Source of the DNA: DASXZH01 sp963829965
Lineage (GTDB): Bacteria; Armatimonadota; Fimbriimonadia; Fimbriimonadales; Fimbriimonadaceae
Direction of reading: 5' to 3'
NCBI GenBank assembly: GCA_963829965.1
Contig: CAWHLK010000028.1
Span: 1 to 64,000 of the forward strand
DNA length: 64,000 nt
Below are positions 35,356 through 45,093 of the stretch, in pieces. Every line of letters starts with the position of its first letter. Position 1 is the stretch's first letter. A program made the position numbers and the translations under genes. The notes beneath the pieces are model-generated. The model was not told where the DNA came from. It was given only the letters and a program-made list of their open reading frames with translations, and made no database searches.

Positions 35356-36891
35356 TCAATCGCCGACCCGCAACCACATGACCACGTCGATGCCTCTGAC
35401 TTTGCCGAGTTGAATCCCGGGCCCTTTCGCAATGGCGATGTCGTTATAACTGTGGCCGCTTGATAAGTCGAAGACAGTTACGAGCCACGTTCCATCGATC
35501 ATCGCGGGCCACGCCAGTTTTGGCATCTGGCTGTCTGCGCCACGAAGCCGAACGAGAACCCAGTTGATGTCGCGGAGGCCGTCGGCGTGGCCGGCCGTGC
35601 TCGAAACGTCGCTTGCCACCGCCTGAGGATGTAGCGCGATTCCGCTTTGGGACATGATCTGGGCCCAGCCCTGAAACTTGCCAAACAGGCCCAACGATTC
35701 CACTCGATCCCAATGCAGGTACATGGCAGGAGCTGCCCGGTTTTGGCGGATGGATTGCCAGACAATGTTGTCGATGTATCCTGCCTCACTTGGTCCCAGG
35801 TCTTGCTCGGGGGCGAATTCGCCGTAGAAGCCGGGTTTGTCGTTTGGCATTCTTTCCAGAATCGCGTCGGAATGGTGGTGCGGCTGGTAGAAGTCCATCG
35901 CCGGCCAGAGCTCAGGATGGCTCAGATCGCTGCTCGTTGTGATCAGATGACCATAGGGATCCAGAGAGCGAATGAATCCGGCCATGTCTTTATGCCATTC
36001 GCCTATGTCCTTCCAGTGGCCATCCTTCGCGGCATCCGTGTTCTCGGCGTCATCAAAGAGCTCCCACGCAAAGAGCCGCGGGTCAGCCCCCCAGCGGATC
36101 ACGGCGTACCGCACCCACATCTTGGCTCTTCGCCTGGCCTCGGGATCGGAAAAAAACTCGTCAGCCGATTTAAGAAAGCCGCCATTTGCGGAATTCCAGG
36201 GGTTCTTGGCCCACTTGCCATCCGCTGCGCTGCTGAATGCTGCGCCACGGAATAAAACGAATTGATAGTCGACTCCTGCGGCATCACAAGCAGAGGTCAC
36301 TTTCGCCCACTGGTCGAGAGCCTTCGGCCACAACTGGTCTTTGATGGCAAATGGGTCGTCATGCGGCCACCAGGGGTCTTTGTTGTCCCTGTCATCGGCC
36401 CAAATTCTCGTCCAGTTCAGACCATCGCTCGCCATTTTGGCGACCTCATCCTCCCAGCGCGGTCCGGCGGGTTTTTGCCATGCCAGGTTGAAACCGAAGG
36501 GGAAGATGTCCGCGCCGTCATCGTATTCCAGGCGGTTTCCGTTCACCTTGTCCTTGGTTACGTAGCCATGAGCCGGTTTCTGGTCCACCACAAGCACGGC
36601 GGGAATGGATTCTTCGTTCGAGGTGATGCCGTTGTGAATGAGCTTCGCTTTGTAATGGCCTGCCGCAGGAGCGACGAGAACCGCTCTCCATGCGCCATGC
36701 GCAAAATAAGCCGGGCGCTCAACTGTTAAGCCGCCATCACTCGTAAACTTGACCTTGGTGTCGTTCACCGCAGGATCGTATGGGTTGCCCGAGTATTGGA
36801 TATTGAAGCTGACCTCGGCGGGTCCAAACCAGGTCTTGGCAGGCTCAGACTGCCGAACAAGGAGCGGCAACAGCAGGCTCGGCAGGATCAC
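35356..36891 (-). CDS. Secreted DUF5060/GH5-like glycoside hydrolase-family protein
   Basis: A 511-residue protein with a short signal peptide (MILPSLLLPLLV). An N-terminal DUF5060-like beta-sandwich spans about 20-110 (FGPAEVSFNIQYSGNPYDP). A (beta/alpha)8-type catalytic region follows with FGFNLAWQ, LNWTRIWAD, RLFAWELFDDAE at the usual acid position and FYGEFAPEQ at the usual nucleophile position. The C-terminus is a small beta domain. It probably acts on a polysaccharide, but ELFDDAE departs from the standard NE motif. Start GTG 36891 lies 6 nt after CATACT. Confidence 0.75.
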   Translation of the reverse strand: MILPSLLLPLLVRQSEPAKTWFGPAEVSFNIQYSGNPYDPAVNDTKVKFTSDGGLTVERPAYFAHGAWRAVLVAPAAGHYKAKLIHNGITSNEESIPAVLVVDQKPAHGYVTKDKVNGNRLEYDDGADIFPFGFNLAWQKPAGPRWEDEVAKMASDGLNWTRIWADDRDNKDPWWPHDDPFAIKDQLWPKALDQWAKVTSACDAAGVDYQFVLFRGAAFSSAADGKWAKNPWNSANGGFLKSADEFFSDPEARRRAKMWVRYAVIRWGADPRLFAWELFDDAENTDAAKDGHWKDIGEWHKDMAGFIRSLDPYGHLITTSSDLSHPELWPAMDFYQPHHHSDAILERMPNDKPGFYGEFAPEQDLGPSEAGYIDNIVWQSIRQNRAAPAMYLHWDRVESLGLFGKFQGWAQIMSQSGIALHPQAVASDVSSTAGHADGLRDINWVLVRLRGADSQMPKLAWPAMIDGTWLVTVFDLSSGHSYNDIAIAKGPGIQLGKVRGIDVVMWLRVGD

Positions 36892-36897
36892 AGCTTA

Positions 36898-36914
36898 AGT
36901 ATGGACGGTAAACT
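36898..36914. promoter_or_regulatory. Back-to-back divergent -10 elements, both leaderless
   Basis: CATACT on the minus strand (36898-36903) ends 6 nt before GTG 36891. TAAACT on the plus strand (36909-36914) ends 6 nt before GTG 36921. Only 29 bp separate the two start codons, so the promoters must overlap. Confidence 0.45.
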
Positions 36915-36920
36915 GGGGGT

Positions 36921-37655
36921 GTGAGGTTGGCCTATGTCACCTTGCCGTTTGGCGCCTTGATGGCGATGGGCGGAGTTTGGTTGATGGTCGCAGCGTCCCA
37001 CGCGTCGCCGCCCGACCTGCCACCTAACCCTAGCCCTTCTGCGGAGGTCAATCCGGTCCATCCGGTAACCGCTGAAATGGCTGCGGAAACAGCCGCCTGG
37101 AAGGCCAAGGCCGCCCCTTCATTTTCCCTCGCCGATTCTACTGGCACAACTTGGACGCTGGCCAGTCTCACGAAGGGTAAGCCACTCTATCTTTATTTCA
37201 TTATCAACGACTGCCCCTGCAGCGAAACTGCGGAGCCGCATTTTCAGCGCTTGTACTCCCTGTACAAGGGCCGCGTGAATTTCGCAGCCGTGATCGGATC
37301 CGGCCAGAAGATCGCTGCGAAATGGGTGAAGGATTACAAATCCCCCTATCCGGTTCTCGCCGACCCTGATTTGAAAGCCGTTCATGCGTTCGGAGCCAAG
37401 CATTCGGTTTATAATCTGCTTATCACCCCGGAAGGGAAAATCGACACCATGTGGCCTGGTTACTCCCAAGACATGCTTCGGGACATCAACGCGCATCTGG
37501 CCGCATCCATCGGTTTGACGGATCCGCCGGCTTTCGACACCTACGACGCGCCGTTGAAACTGACATCCGGCTGTTTTTTGCGGTCAATAAGGGCTGAGGG
37601 CAAGCTCCGTTTGTTGAACGAAGGCCAGTTTCCTAAGACGGAACCTCATCGGTAG
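36921..37655 (+). CDS. Exported thioredoxin-fold redoxin (AhpC/TSA-like)
   Basis: A 244-residue protein with an N-terminal membrane/signal helix (LPFGALMAMGGVWLMVAASHAS) and a redoxin domain (about residues 62-195). The active-site region reads FIINDCPCSE (Cys98, Cys100), a CxC arrangement rather than CxxC. FGAKHSVYNLLITPEGKI matches the conserved cis-Pro strand area of peroxiredoxin-like folds. A C-terminal Cys lies in TSGCFLRS. It is likely an envelope thiol oxidoreductase or metal-handling protein. Its 3' end overlaps the convergent ABC ATPase gene by 23 bp. Confidence 0.78.
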   Translation: MRLAYVTLPFGALMAMGGVWLMVAASHASPPDLPPNPSPSAEVNPVHPVTAEMAAETAAWKAKAAPSFSLADSTGTTWTLASLTKGKPLYLYFIINDCPCSETAEPHFQRLYSLYKGRVNFAAVIGSGQKIAAKWVKDYKSPYPVLADPDLKAVHAFGAKHSVYNLLITPEGKIDTMWPGYSQDMLRDINAHLAASIGLTDPPAFDTYDAPLKLTSGCFLRSIRAEGKLRLLNEGQFPKTEPHR

Positions 37656-38983
37656 TAGGCGGCTCCTCCATCTCTCGAGGAATAAGCAAAATTCCCTCGT
37701 CCGAGTCGTGATCAAACAAACCCGCATAACGGCCCCAGTTCACGGCCGTATCGAACTGGTTTCTTGCTTCTTCTTCGCTGTAGTTCTCATCAAGGATGTC
37801 GAGAATAAACTCATCCTTGATTTGGCCGGTTCGGGAGCTTTCAAGGCAGTTGAAGATCGTGCGCACCAGGGGCGCCTTGTCCAACACGTGGTCCTTAAAA
37901 ATGTCCTTGGCATCCTCAACCTCGGCCTGAGCGAAGGCCTGGCCAACTTCGGTGACGGTCACGTCACCCTCGTGGACTTCGGCGAGTCCTAGCAGGACGG
38001 CCGCGTCCAGGATGGGCAAGAGATCGTCGGCCTCAATGCGAAGGCGATCGGAAAGCACGGCAACGTCTTCGGGACCGCCGTATTCCAAGACCAACTCAAG
38101 GAGACCGCTGATCGCGCCAGGGCGGGCGTGAGGCAGGGGGCTGACGTCCATGTGCCCAAAACCGAGGGTGGTGGAAGCAGGTGTGATCTTGGTTTCGGGG
38201 TTGGTCATGATCGTGTAAATGTGGTCCGCCATGGCCCTAAAATCTCGTGAGTTGCGCTCGCGGGGACGGCATAGATCGATCGGGATCTCGCCGCGAACCC
38301 GGCCGGGATTGGAACTGGATAATGACCACCCGGTCTGCAAGCATGATCGCCTCCTCGATGTTGTGGGTTACCAGGATCACGCTCTCCGCAGGAAAGTTCT
38401 GGCTTTCCCACAGGTCGGCAAACTCTCCCCGCAGGTTCTCAGCGGTCAAAACGTCGAGGGCGCTGAACGGCTCATCCAAAAGCAGCAGCTTGGGCCGAAC
38501 CACGAAGGCTCGCGCGAATCCTACTCGTTGCTGCATGCCGCCGGATAGCTCTTTCGGATACGCCTTTTCAAAGCCTTCGAGGCCAACCATCCTAATCGCC
38601 TCTTGCGATAGCTTGCGTGACTCCTTATGTTCAAGATGCTTTGCCTCCAGCCCTAGTTCCACGTTTTCCATCACAGAGAGCCATGGCAGCAGCGCAAAGC
38701 TCTGAAATACCATCGCCACGTCCGGATTCGGGCCGGTGACGGGCACGCCACTGCTGCTAACCACTCCCTTCGAGGCTTTGATGAGTCCCGAAACGATGCG
38801 CAGCAAGGTGCTCTTTCCGGAACCGCTTCGGCCAAGCAGAGCTAAAATCTCCCCTTTCTTGACTGTCAGGTGGATTTCGTCCAGAACCGTGAAGGAACCG
38901 CCCGATTCCGGCCGCGGATACGTTTTGGTGATGCCCTCGACTGAGAGCAGGACCTGATTGGAAGTCTGTGCGAGTGTTGTCAT
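37633..38983 (-). CDS. NitT/TauT-type ABC transporter ATPase with C-terminal AAA-associated domain (frame interrupted near 38310)
   Basis: Residues about 10-225 form the ATPase: Walker A LGRSGSGKSTLL, Q-loop VFQSFALLPWL, signature LSGGMQQRVGFARAF, Walker B LLLLDEPFSALD, then THNIEEAIMLADRVVII. The next frame supplies SNPGRVRGEIPIDLCRPR and a winged-helix-like AAA-associated C-terminal domain to 37633. One extra T near 38309-38310 splits the two. Start ATG 38983 lies 4 nt after the permease stop. The C-terminal domain resembles PF09821, known in nitrate/sulfonate/bicarbonate-type importers, where it probably regulates transport. Confidence 0.85.
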
Positions 38984-38987
38984 GTTC

Positions 38988-40731
38988 TTATCCCAAGCGG
39001 TAACGGGACTCGGCGAGTCCATACAATCTGCGCCAGAAAAGGCGGTTAATTCCGACTACGTAAAACGACATGATGGTGACGCCAAGCACCACGCGAGGGA
39101 TATCGCGGGGGTCTGTGAACTGAGTGATGTACGCGCCTAGGCCGGGCGCAGTAAGGGTTTTATGCTTCCACGAAACGACTTCGGCGACGATGCTTGCGTT
39201 CCAAGCTCCTCCCGAAGCGGTGATCGCCCCGGTTACCCACGCAGGGAAAATGGCGGGAATAATAAGTTTGCGCCAAAGATGCCATCCTCGCAGGCCAAAG
39301 TTGCGGGCCATTTCGCGTAACGGGGTGGGAACGGACATGGCGCCGGCAATGGTGTTGAACAGCACGTACCACTGGGTGCCAAGGGCCATGAGCAGGATGC
39401 TTCCCCAACTGAGACTGATGTTGTATCGCAAAAAGTAGAACGTGACATAGGGGAACACGAAGTTGGCAGGAAACGACGCGAGAAACAGAACTATGGGTTG
39501 GCAAGCTTGGGCAAGCTTGGTATTGAACCCAATGTAAACGCCAATAGGAGTCCAGATGAGGGTTGCCAGAGCCACAATGCAAAGCACTCGGCTGAGAGTG
39601 AGAAATCCTAGATAGATGCATTTCCAGACTTCGCTCGCATGCACCTCTTGGTCGATGAACTTGAATCCGTAGTAGACGCCGGCAACTATTAAAATGCCAA
39701 TGAAGATGCCGAAGATCAAGTCGTCGTTAAGCCACTTGTTCGGCTTGGGCCGCAATCGATCCGGGAAGTGGACCTTGGGCGCTTGGATATGAACTTTCGG
39801 AGTCTTCCGGGCCATCCGCCGAAAGAAGCGGCTGACTTGGCGCGGGATCTTTGATGCGCGAATAAGGTTTAACACCCAAGACTTGGCCGGCTCCCCTCCC
39901 GTGCTCATCTCGAACTTGAACTTCTCGGACCAGGCAACGATGGGTCGCCAAAAGAGTTGGTCCACCACCACGATCATGACGACCATCGTGATCAGCGCGA
40001 GCATCAGGGCATGGTTGTCGCCCGCGTCGCTTGCCTTCGCTACATAGGAGCCTATGCCGGGAAGAGTGTAGGTGTCCTTGTTGACAGTGAGCGCTTCACT
40101 CACGGACACGAAGAACCAGCCGCCGCCGAAGCTCATCATCGCGTTCCACACGAGGCCGATCATCGCGGTGGGAACTTCAATGGTCGTGAACTTCCGCCAT
40201 TTGGAAAGCCTGAAGATCGTTGCCGCCTCATCCAGGTCTTTGGGAAGAGTGATGAGGGAGTGATAGAACGAGAACGTCATGTTCCACGCCTGGGCGGTGA
40301 ACACGAGAAAGATCGACGCGCATTCCAGACCAAGCAGGCTGCCCCTGAAGAGGGCGATGAAGCCGGTGATGGTGACGGTGAGGAAGCCCAAAACCGGCAC
40401 CGACTGGAGAATATCCAGCATCGGGATGAGCACCTTTTCCGCCTTTTTGCTCTTGGCGCACGCATAGCCGTATGCGAGCGTGAAGATGACGGAGAAGAAC
40501 AGCCCAATGAACATGCGCAGGCAGCTGCGGGCCGCGTAATAGGGGAGGTTTTTGGGGTCGAGGCTGATGTTGGGGGTGATTACCGGTGGCTTGAACGGAA
40601 CGAACAGCCCCGAACCGATTTTGCCAAGCCCGTAAAGGAGGAGAAAGAGGCCAAAGAGGAAGCCGATATCGGCCGGACCATAAGGCAACCGGCGAAAATT
40701 CGGACGGATGAAATTGGAACCGGCGCGTCAT
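38988..40731 (-). CDS. Tandem-fused ABC transporter permease (two BPD domains)
   Basis: One polypeptide contains two permease halves, each with about six helices. The first EAA-type loop reads DLDEAATIFRLSKWRKFTTIEVPTA and the second PTPLREMARNFGLRGWHLWRKLIIPA. They are joined by a soluble linker (about residues 265-330). The clear frame begins at TTG 40688. An upstream ATG 40731 (MTRR) joins it as NFIRPNFRRLPYG if one extra T near 40714 is removed, giving about 580 residues. The pair with the ATPase forms a complete translocator of the NitT/TauT class, but no substrate-binding protein is encoded nearby. Confidence 0.88.
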
Positions 40732-40809
40732 CTCCTCACAACCGCCGAGCTATCCCCATGGCGCGGCTGTCCAGTTTACAACCTGGCCTCTGAATATCGC
40801 CTCAAGCGC

Positions 40810-41734
40810 CTATGCAAGAGTGAAACGTAAAATGTCTAGCCCGAGCTGTTTCATCTCGAGCTTCCCTGTCTCTAAGCCGTATTTCACGAAAAGCAGACCA
40901 TAGTGCAAGGCTCGAAACTGAGCCCGGCGCCAGGTGTCTTCGTCCAAGTCTCCGTAGGTCTTTCGAAACTTGCCTCTTGCCTCCGGCGGGAGAAAACTGA
41001 ATGCAATCTGAATGTCTAGGGCTGGGTCTCCGAGATGGGCGTCGCCCCAGTCGATGACGCCGCAAACTTCGTGCTGATCGTTGGCGAGGTAGTGGCAGGG
41101 GTAGGCATCTCCATGGACCCATGTTGTCGGACCGCCGTATGGGGCGGCCCTGCTCAACTCGGCGGATAAAGCGAGGATGCTGTCCGCGTCGTAGTCGGCA
41201 AGGTGGTCTTCTCCGGAGTGGCATAGGTCCTGAATCCTGGCAACATTATGCTTGTGACGCATCGCCAGATCGGACCTCCCGATCAGATCTCCTGGCGCCC
41301 AGGCCCTATCCGCCTCCCTAACTGGTGTCTGGTGCAAGGATCGCAGAAACTCGCCAAATTATTGGAGCATTCTTGGCACGTTCTTCATCGGTCCAGTTCA
41401 AATGACAGGCCGGCCCACCCTTTAAGTGTCTATAACCGGCGAAGGAGTAGGGATAATCGCCTTCCGGCGAGCCGATGAACACTGGGTTGGGAATGGGGAG
41501 ACTTAAGCGGTTGGCAAGATAGAGAAGCAAACGGCACTCGGTTTCAATGAGTTCCCCGCCCATCTTTCGGCGCGGAAACCTGAAGACCCACTCTTCATTG
41601 ACAAGATAGGCCGCATTATCCCAGCCTTCGCCAATCAGTTTGGCCTCGATGATCGGCAATTCCGGAAACTGTCCGGCAATCAACCGCGATGCGATTGATT
41701 CGGAAAGTTCGACATCGGCGTCCCAAACTGGCAC
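40810..41734 (-). CDS. APH-family phosphotransferase (frame interrupted near 41360)
   Basis: The N-terminal lobe (41734 to about 41360) has LIGEGWDNAAYLVNEEWVFRFPRR with the kinase lysine-equivalent region. The second frame has the catalytic loop VHGDAYPCHYL, GVIDWGDAHLGDPALD with the metal-binding Asp, and a helical C-terminus. Removing one T near 41359 joins APII to GEFLRSLHQTP. The family phosphorylates small molecules such as aminoglycosides or macrolides, but most environmental members have unknown substrates. Resistance should not be assumed. Start GTG 41734 is preceded by TATAAT at 6 nt. Confidence 0.8.
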
Positions 41735-41740
41735 CGGGAC

Positions 41741-41746
41741 ATTATA
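41741..41746 (-). promoter_or_regulatory. -10 element for leaderless APH gene
   Basis: A perfect TATAAT on the minus strand ends 6 nt before GTG 41734. Confidence 0.55.
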
Positions 41747-41759
41747 GTCCCCGTATTCG

Positions 41760-42287
41760 TTAATCGCCGTGATAGGGGTCTTTGGAGAAAATGATCTCGA
41801 TCAACTTATCCGCCTTGAAGGTATACGTTTCCGTATACTCATCGCCTTCGTTGGCTGGCCCGGTAACAAAAGAATAAACGTAACTCACAAACTTCTCTGT
41901 CTTGTCGAGTTTAGTGGGCGGCCCAAGCTTTTCTTTGACGTCGTCCATCGTATCTCCGATCTTTACGCCCTTTCCGGTGGTGAGGGGCAATGCTTTCAAC
42001 TTCATCGGTTTCTGAAATTCTGGCGAAACTGTGCTTGTGTAATTCGGGACCGCGTATTGATAGTCCTTGCTGATCTCCTTGCGGTCCCGGGTTAACACAA
42101 GGGTTACGTCGGCGCCATCACACTCGATATCCCGAATCAGCATGAAACCAGTGGCGGCATCATAGACGCCGACCGTGCCCGCGGATACAAGCTCGTATCC
42201 GGCAAGCGTTTTATCGAACCATTTCGGCGGGGCAGTATGCCCGTGCGAGGAAAGGGCGACAACTCCTAAAATTAGCGCGAGGCTCAT
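41760..42287 (-). CDS. Exported protein with a BamE/SmpA-like segment
   Basis: A 175-residue protein with an N-terminal signal peptide (MSLALILGVVALSSHG). The C-terminal third has GVKIGDTMDDVKEKLGPPTKLDKTEKF and VYSF, the G-x-T-x-x-x-V-x-x-x-L-G-x-P pattern of SmpA/BamE-like small domains. No lipobox is seen. Function is unknown; similar modules occur in envelope proteins. ATG 42287 lies 6 nt after TATTAT. Confidence 0.65.
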   Translation of the reverse strand: MSLALILGVVALSSHGHTAPPKWFDKTLAGYELVSAGTVGVYDAATGFMLIRDIECDGADVTLVLTRDRKEISKDYQYAVPNYTSTVSPEFQKPMKLKALPLTTGKGVKIGDTMDDVKEKLGPPTKLDKTEKFVSYVYSFVTGPANEGDEYTETYTFKADKLIEIIFSKDPYHGD

Positions 42288-42293
42288 GTCTCA

Positions 42294-42299
42294 ATAATA
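42294..42299 (-). promoter_or_regulatory. -10 element for probable leaderless start
   Basis: TATTAT on the minus strand ends 6 nt before ATG 42287. Confidence 0.5.
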
Positions 42300-42354
42300 G
42301 GCGAAGTTTCCCGCTCCTATGTTCGGCGATGATCAAAAACGGCTAAAAAGGACT

Positions 42355-42762
42355 ATGCGCAAAATCGCCCTTGCATTGGCTTTCTTCCTTGTCGCCAACG
42401 TCTGTTTGGCCCAGAAGGCCCACCGGGTTGTCATCGAAGTCACCGGCGGTGGCCAGTTTGGCTTTAAGGGACTTCTCGAAAGCGTGGACAACTTAAGAAA
42501 GGCATTGCTTTCGGAGCCGACCACCATCGAGATCGTCTGCCGTGGCGATGCTTTGAACATGCTGCTTAGGCACAATAACGAGGCGATGAGCCTCGTGCAG
42601 AAAGAGCAAAGGAAGGGCACGATCTTCGCAGCCTGTGGCAACACCATGCATGGCCGCCATATCGGACTTGAGCGGCTCATCAAAGGCGTTACCGTCGTGC
42701 AGGCTGGAATCGCGGAAGCGGTTCTCAAACAAGAGCAGGGCTGGAGCTACTTAAGAGAGTAA
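42355..42762 (+). CDS. Exported DsrE/DsrF-like family protein
   Basis: About 135 residues from ATG 42355 (MRKIALALAFFLVANVCLAQ), which is a signal peptide; AAGGA lies just upstream. The mature part is a DsrE-like fold: VVIEVTGGGQFGFKGLLESVDNLRKAL, TIEIVCRGDALNML and GTIFAACGNTMHGRHI, with Cys in the last segment at the usual active-site region. The C-terminus VQAGIAEAVLKQEQGWSYLR is typical of exported DsrE members. These are linked to sulfur transfer, but exported members are not characterised. Confidence 0.8.
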   Translation: MRKIALALAFFLVANVCLAQKAHRVVIEVTGGGQFGFKGLLESVDNLRKALLSEPTTIEIVCRGDALNMLLRHNNEAMSLVQKEQRKGTIFAACGNTMHGRHIGLERLIKGVTVVQAGIAEAVLKQEQGWSYLRE

Positions 42763-42839
42763 GGGCAACTCGCTAATTCGCTTGGGTCCATCGGCCCACC
42801 GAGGGAACGATTCGCGCACACTTAACCGGTACAACCCGT

Positions 42840-44828
42840 GTGCGGTTTTTTCGGGGGCTTGTTCTCACATTCTTGTTGTTGTCTTGTTTCGCGACAGCCG
42901 TGGCTCAGGACCTCAGGGTTCCAGCGGTCAAGTCCGCCCCTCCCAAAATCGACGCATCCTTCGACGATCCGGCCTGGCAAACAGCGCCCACCGTGACCGG
43001 ATTTGTGGATATCGCGAGCAATCACCTGGTTCAAGATCAGACCTTCGTAAAGATCACCTACGACGAGAAGTACATTTACGCGATTTTCGACTGCCGGGAC
43101 TCCATCCCCACGCAAATAACTGCGCGTGAAACCGTTCGAGACAACAAATTTCAAAACCAAACTAACGGCGAAACCGAGGACAACGTGGAACTCCAACTCG
43201 ATTGCTTCAGGACCCACAAGCCGGGAGAAGTCAGCCATTTTTCGGTGAACGCCATTGGCACGCCGTCCGCGGCGTTGGCGGGAGGGCGGGGAAACAAGGC
43301 CGAATGGAAGGGTGATTTCCTCGTGGAAGCCCAGAAAACAAAGACCGGCTGGGTCGCGCATATGCAAATCCCATGGGCAAGCCTCAACTATCCCCATTCG
43401 ACCGCACCAATGGACATGGGAATCGATTTCTACCGATATCAAACCCACACAAACATCACATCCATGTGGAGCAATGTTGGGCCCCTAGGACTTTACGATC
43501 ACGAGGGCTATTGGACGGGCGTGCAGGTTCCTCCCAGCGCATTTCATCCCCATCTCTCCCTACTTCCCTACGTGTTGGGCGCGGTTGATACTCAAACCGG
43601 CGCGGTTCACACGGGCTTGGACGCGCGCTACACGGTTACGCCGGAACTAACCGCGGTTGGAAGCCTCGAGCCTGATTTTTCGACAGTAGAAGGGGCGATC
43701 GAGGGCATTCAGTTCTCACGGACTGAGCGCTATGTTCCGGACCTGCGGCCGTTCTTTTTGGAGGGCCAAGGTTATTTGAACGTGCCCTTGAAATATGCGG
43801 GGATCGGTCAATTCTTCTACCCGGACCGAATACCAAACTTCGATTTGGGTCTGAATGTATACGGCAAGCTCGATCCCTTGGACACCATGGGATTCCTGAA
43901 CGCCTACGATTTTGACGGACGCAACGATATGGTGACCCGGTTCTCTCGCAATTACGGCCCCAACACGAATGCTGGAGTCTTTATATCGGAAAAGACCTCG
44001 CCCGGAGACGACAACACGCTGGCGTCCTTTGACTACCACGACAAGTGGGGCAAAGCGGGATTTGAGAATATCAGCGCAACCACGCAAGGCACCAACGCGG
44101 GCGGAGGGGCCAGTGTTGAGAACTTCTCCTACGAGGACAAGCTGCTCGTATGGGATTTGCTGTACGAGGATCTTTCGAACAACTTCAATGCGGAGGATTC
44201 CTACATTCCGCAAATCGGCATCAAAGGTTTCACAGGCGTCATGGCCTGGTTTAATAATTGGCAGCACGGCTATTTCCGCGACTTTCAGCTAACCTTTGTG
44301 CCGGACTACACATGGCATTCGGGCGGCCAGGTTTACCAGCGAGGCGTGGATTTCCAGCTTGCGCTGGATTCTCGCTCGGACACACACTACCAACTTGAAT
44401 ACAACTACAACCGGTACGATGCCTCAAGCGACCAGACGCTGACCCTGACGTTCATTCGCGGCGTGACCAACCGGTTCTGCCAATGGGGTTTGGGTTACCA
44501 GTTCGGCATACTGAACGATGAGCCGGCTTCGTTCATCACGCCTCAAGTTAGCTTTAGGGTTCTGAAGAAGCTGGACCTCACCTATGCCGGGTCTATTCTA
44601 AACCTGGGCGGGGTGACCCAACAGCACATCTTCACCGCCAACTATGAACTCTCTCCAACCAAGGCGATTGGGGGACGCGTTGTTAGCCAGACCGGTGGAA
44701 CGAACGCGTTTCTTTACTATCACAACTCAGGCGGGAAAGGCACGGAGATGTATTTTCTAATTGGCGACCCCAACGCGTTGACGTTTCAGAAGATTGTCGA
44801 AGTGAAGTTCATTTTCGCGGTCGGCTAG
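42840..44828 (+). CDS. DUF5916 protein with CBM9-like N-terminal domain
   Basis: A 662-residue exported protein. Its signal peptide ends near FATAVAQ, and a CBM9-like domain (about residues 25-225) contains PPKIDASFDDPAWQTAP and ADNVELQLD-like strands. A DUF5916-type C-terminal region, probably a beta-barrel-like fold, follows (PDFSTVEGAIEGIQFS, RPFFLEGQGYL, then many aromatic alternating strands). Such proteins are outer-membrane-associated in several phyla and are thought to help handle carbohydrates; function is not established. The start is GTG 42840 and the gene is complete. Confidence 0.82.
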   Translation: MRFFRGLVLTFLLLSCFATAVAQDLRVPAVKSAPPKIDASFDDPAWQTAPTVTGFVDIASNHLVQDQTFVKITYDEKYIYAIFDCRDSIPTQITARETVRDNKFQNQTNGETEDNVELQLDCFRTHKPGEVSHFSVNAIGTPSAALAGGRGNKAEWKGDFLVEAQKTKTGWVAHMQIPWASLNYPHSTAPMDMGIDFYRYQTHTNITSMWSNVGPLGLYDHEGYWTGVQVPPSAFHPHLSLLPYVLGAVDTQTGAVHTGLDARYTVTPELTAVGSLEPDFSTVEGAIEGIQFSRTERYVPDLRPFFLEGQGYLNVPLKYAGIGQFFYPDRIPNFDLGLNVYGKLDPLDTMGFLNAYDFDGRNDMVTRFSRNYGPNTNAGVFISEKTSPGDDNTLASFDYHDKWGKAGFENISATTQGTNAGGGASVENFSYEDKLLVWDLLYEDLSNNFNAEDSYIPQIGIKGFTGVMAWFNNWQHGYFRDFQLTFVPDYTWHSGGQVYQRGVDFQLALDSRSDTHYQLEYNYNRYDASSDQTLTLTFIRGVTNRFCQWGLGYQFGILNDEPASFITPQVSFRVLKKLDLTYAGSILNLGGVTQQHIFTANYELSPTKAIGGRVVSQTGGTNAFLYYHNSGGKGTEMYFLIGDPNALTFQKIVEVKFIFAVG

Positions 44829-44873
44829 TTCCAATTCCTCTGCTGCTCTCTTAGCCCCTTTACCTTGGACTGC

Positions 44874-45034
44874 ATGCTCACCGCCGCTGCCATTTTATTG
44901 TTCCTCACGGTCCGCCTTTAGTGGACGACTCCAAGCTGAAACTTGAACCGGCTCCGACGGTTGGCGCGAGGCACTCCCTAAAATTCAACGCGCACAGCCA
45001 GAGTATAGCGAGAGACTGCCACAACGCGAACTAA
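44874..45034 (+). pseudogene. Possible remnant of a small secreted protein gene
   Basis: ATG 44874, 7 nt after TACCTT, opens a hydrophobic leader (MLTAAAILLFLTVRL) that stops at once. The adjacent frame then reads VDDSKLKLEPAPTVGARHSL to TAA 45032. Joined by a one-base change this would be a 50-residue exported peptide. Evidence is weak. Nothing else is seen between 44829 and 45093. Confidence 0.2.
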
Positions 45035-45093
45035 TCCAAGCTTGCATTTCCTGGGACGATCCCGATGCCGCATGTGGCACGTCAGGTTAAATA

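Noticed and set aside
39957..40793. Plus-strand ORF of 278 codons
   Set aside because: Antisense to the ABC permease; very rich in His, Glu and Arg, as expected from reversed membrane-protein codons.
40810..41734. Macrolide or aminoglycoside resistance gene
   Set aside because: Only the APH fold can be supported; the family is broad and there is no resistance context.
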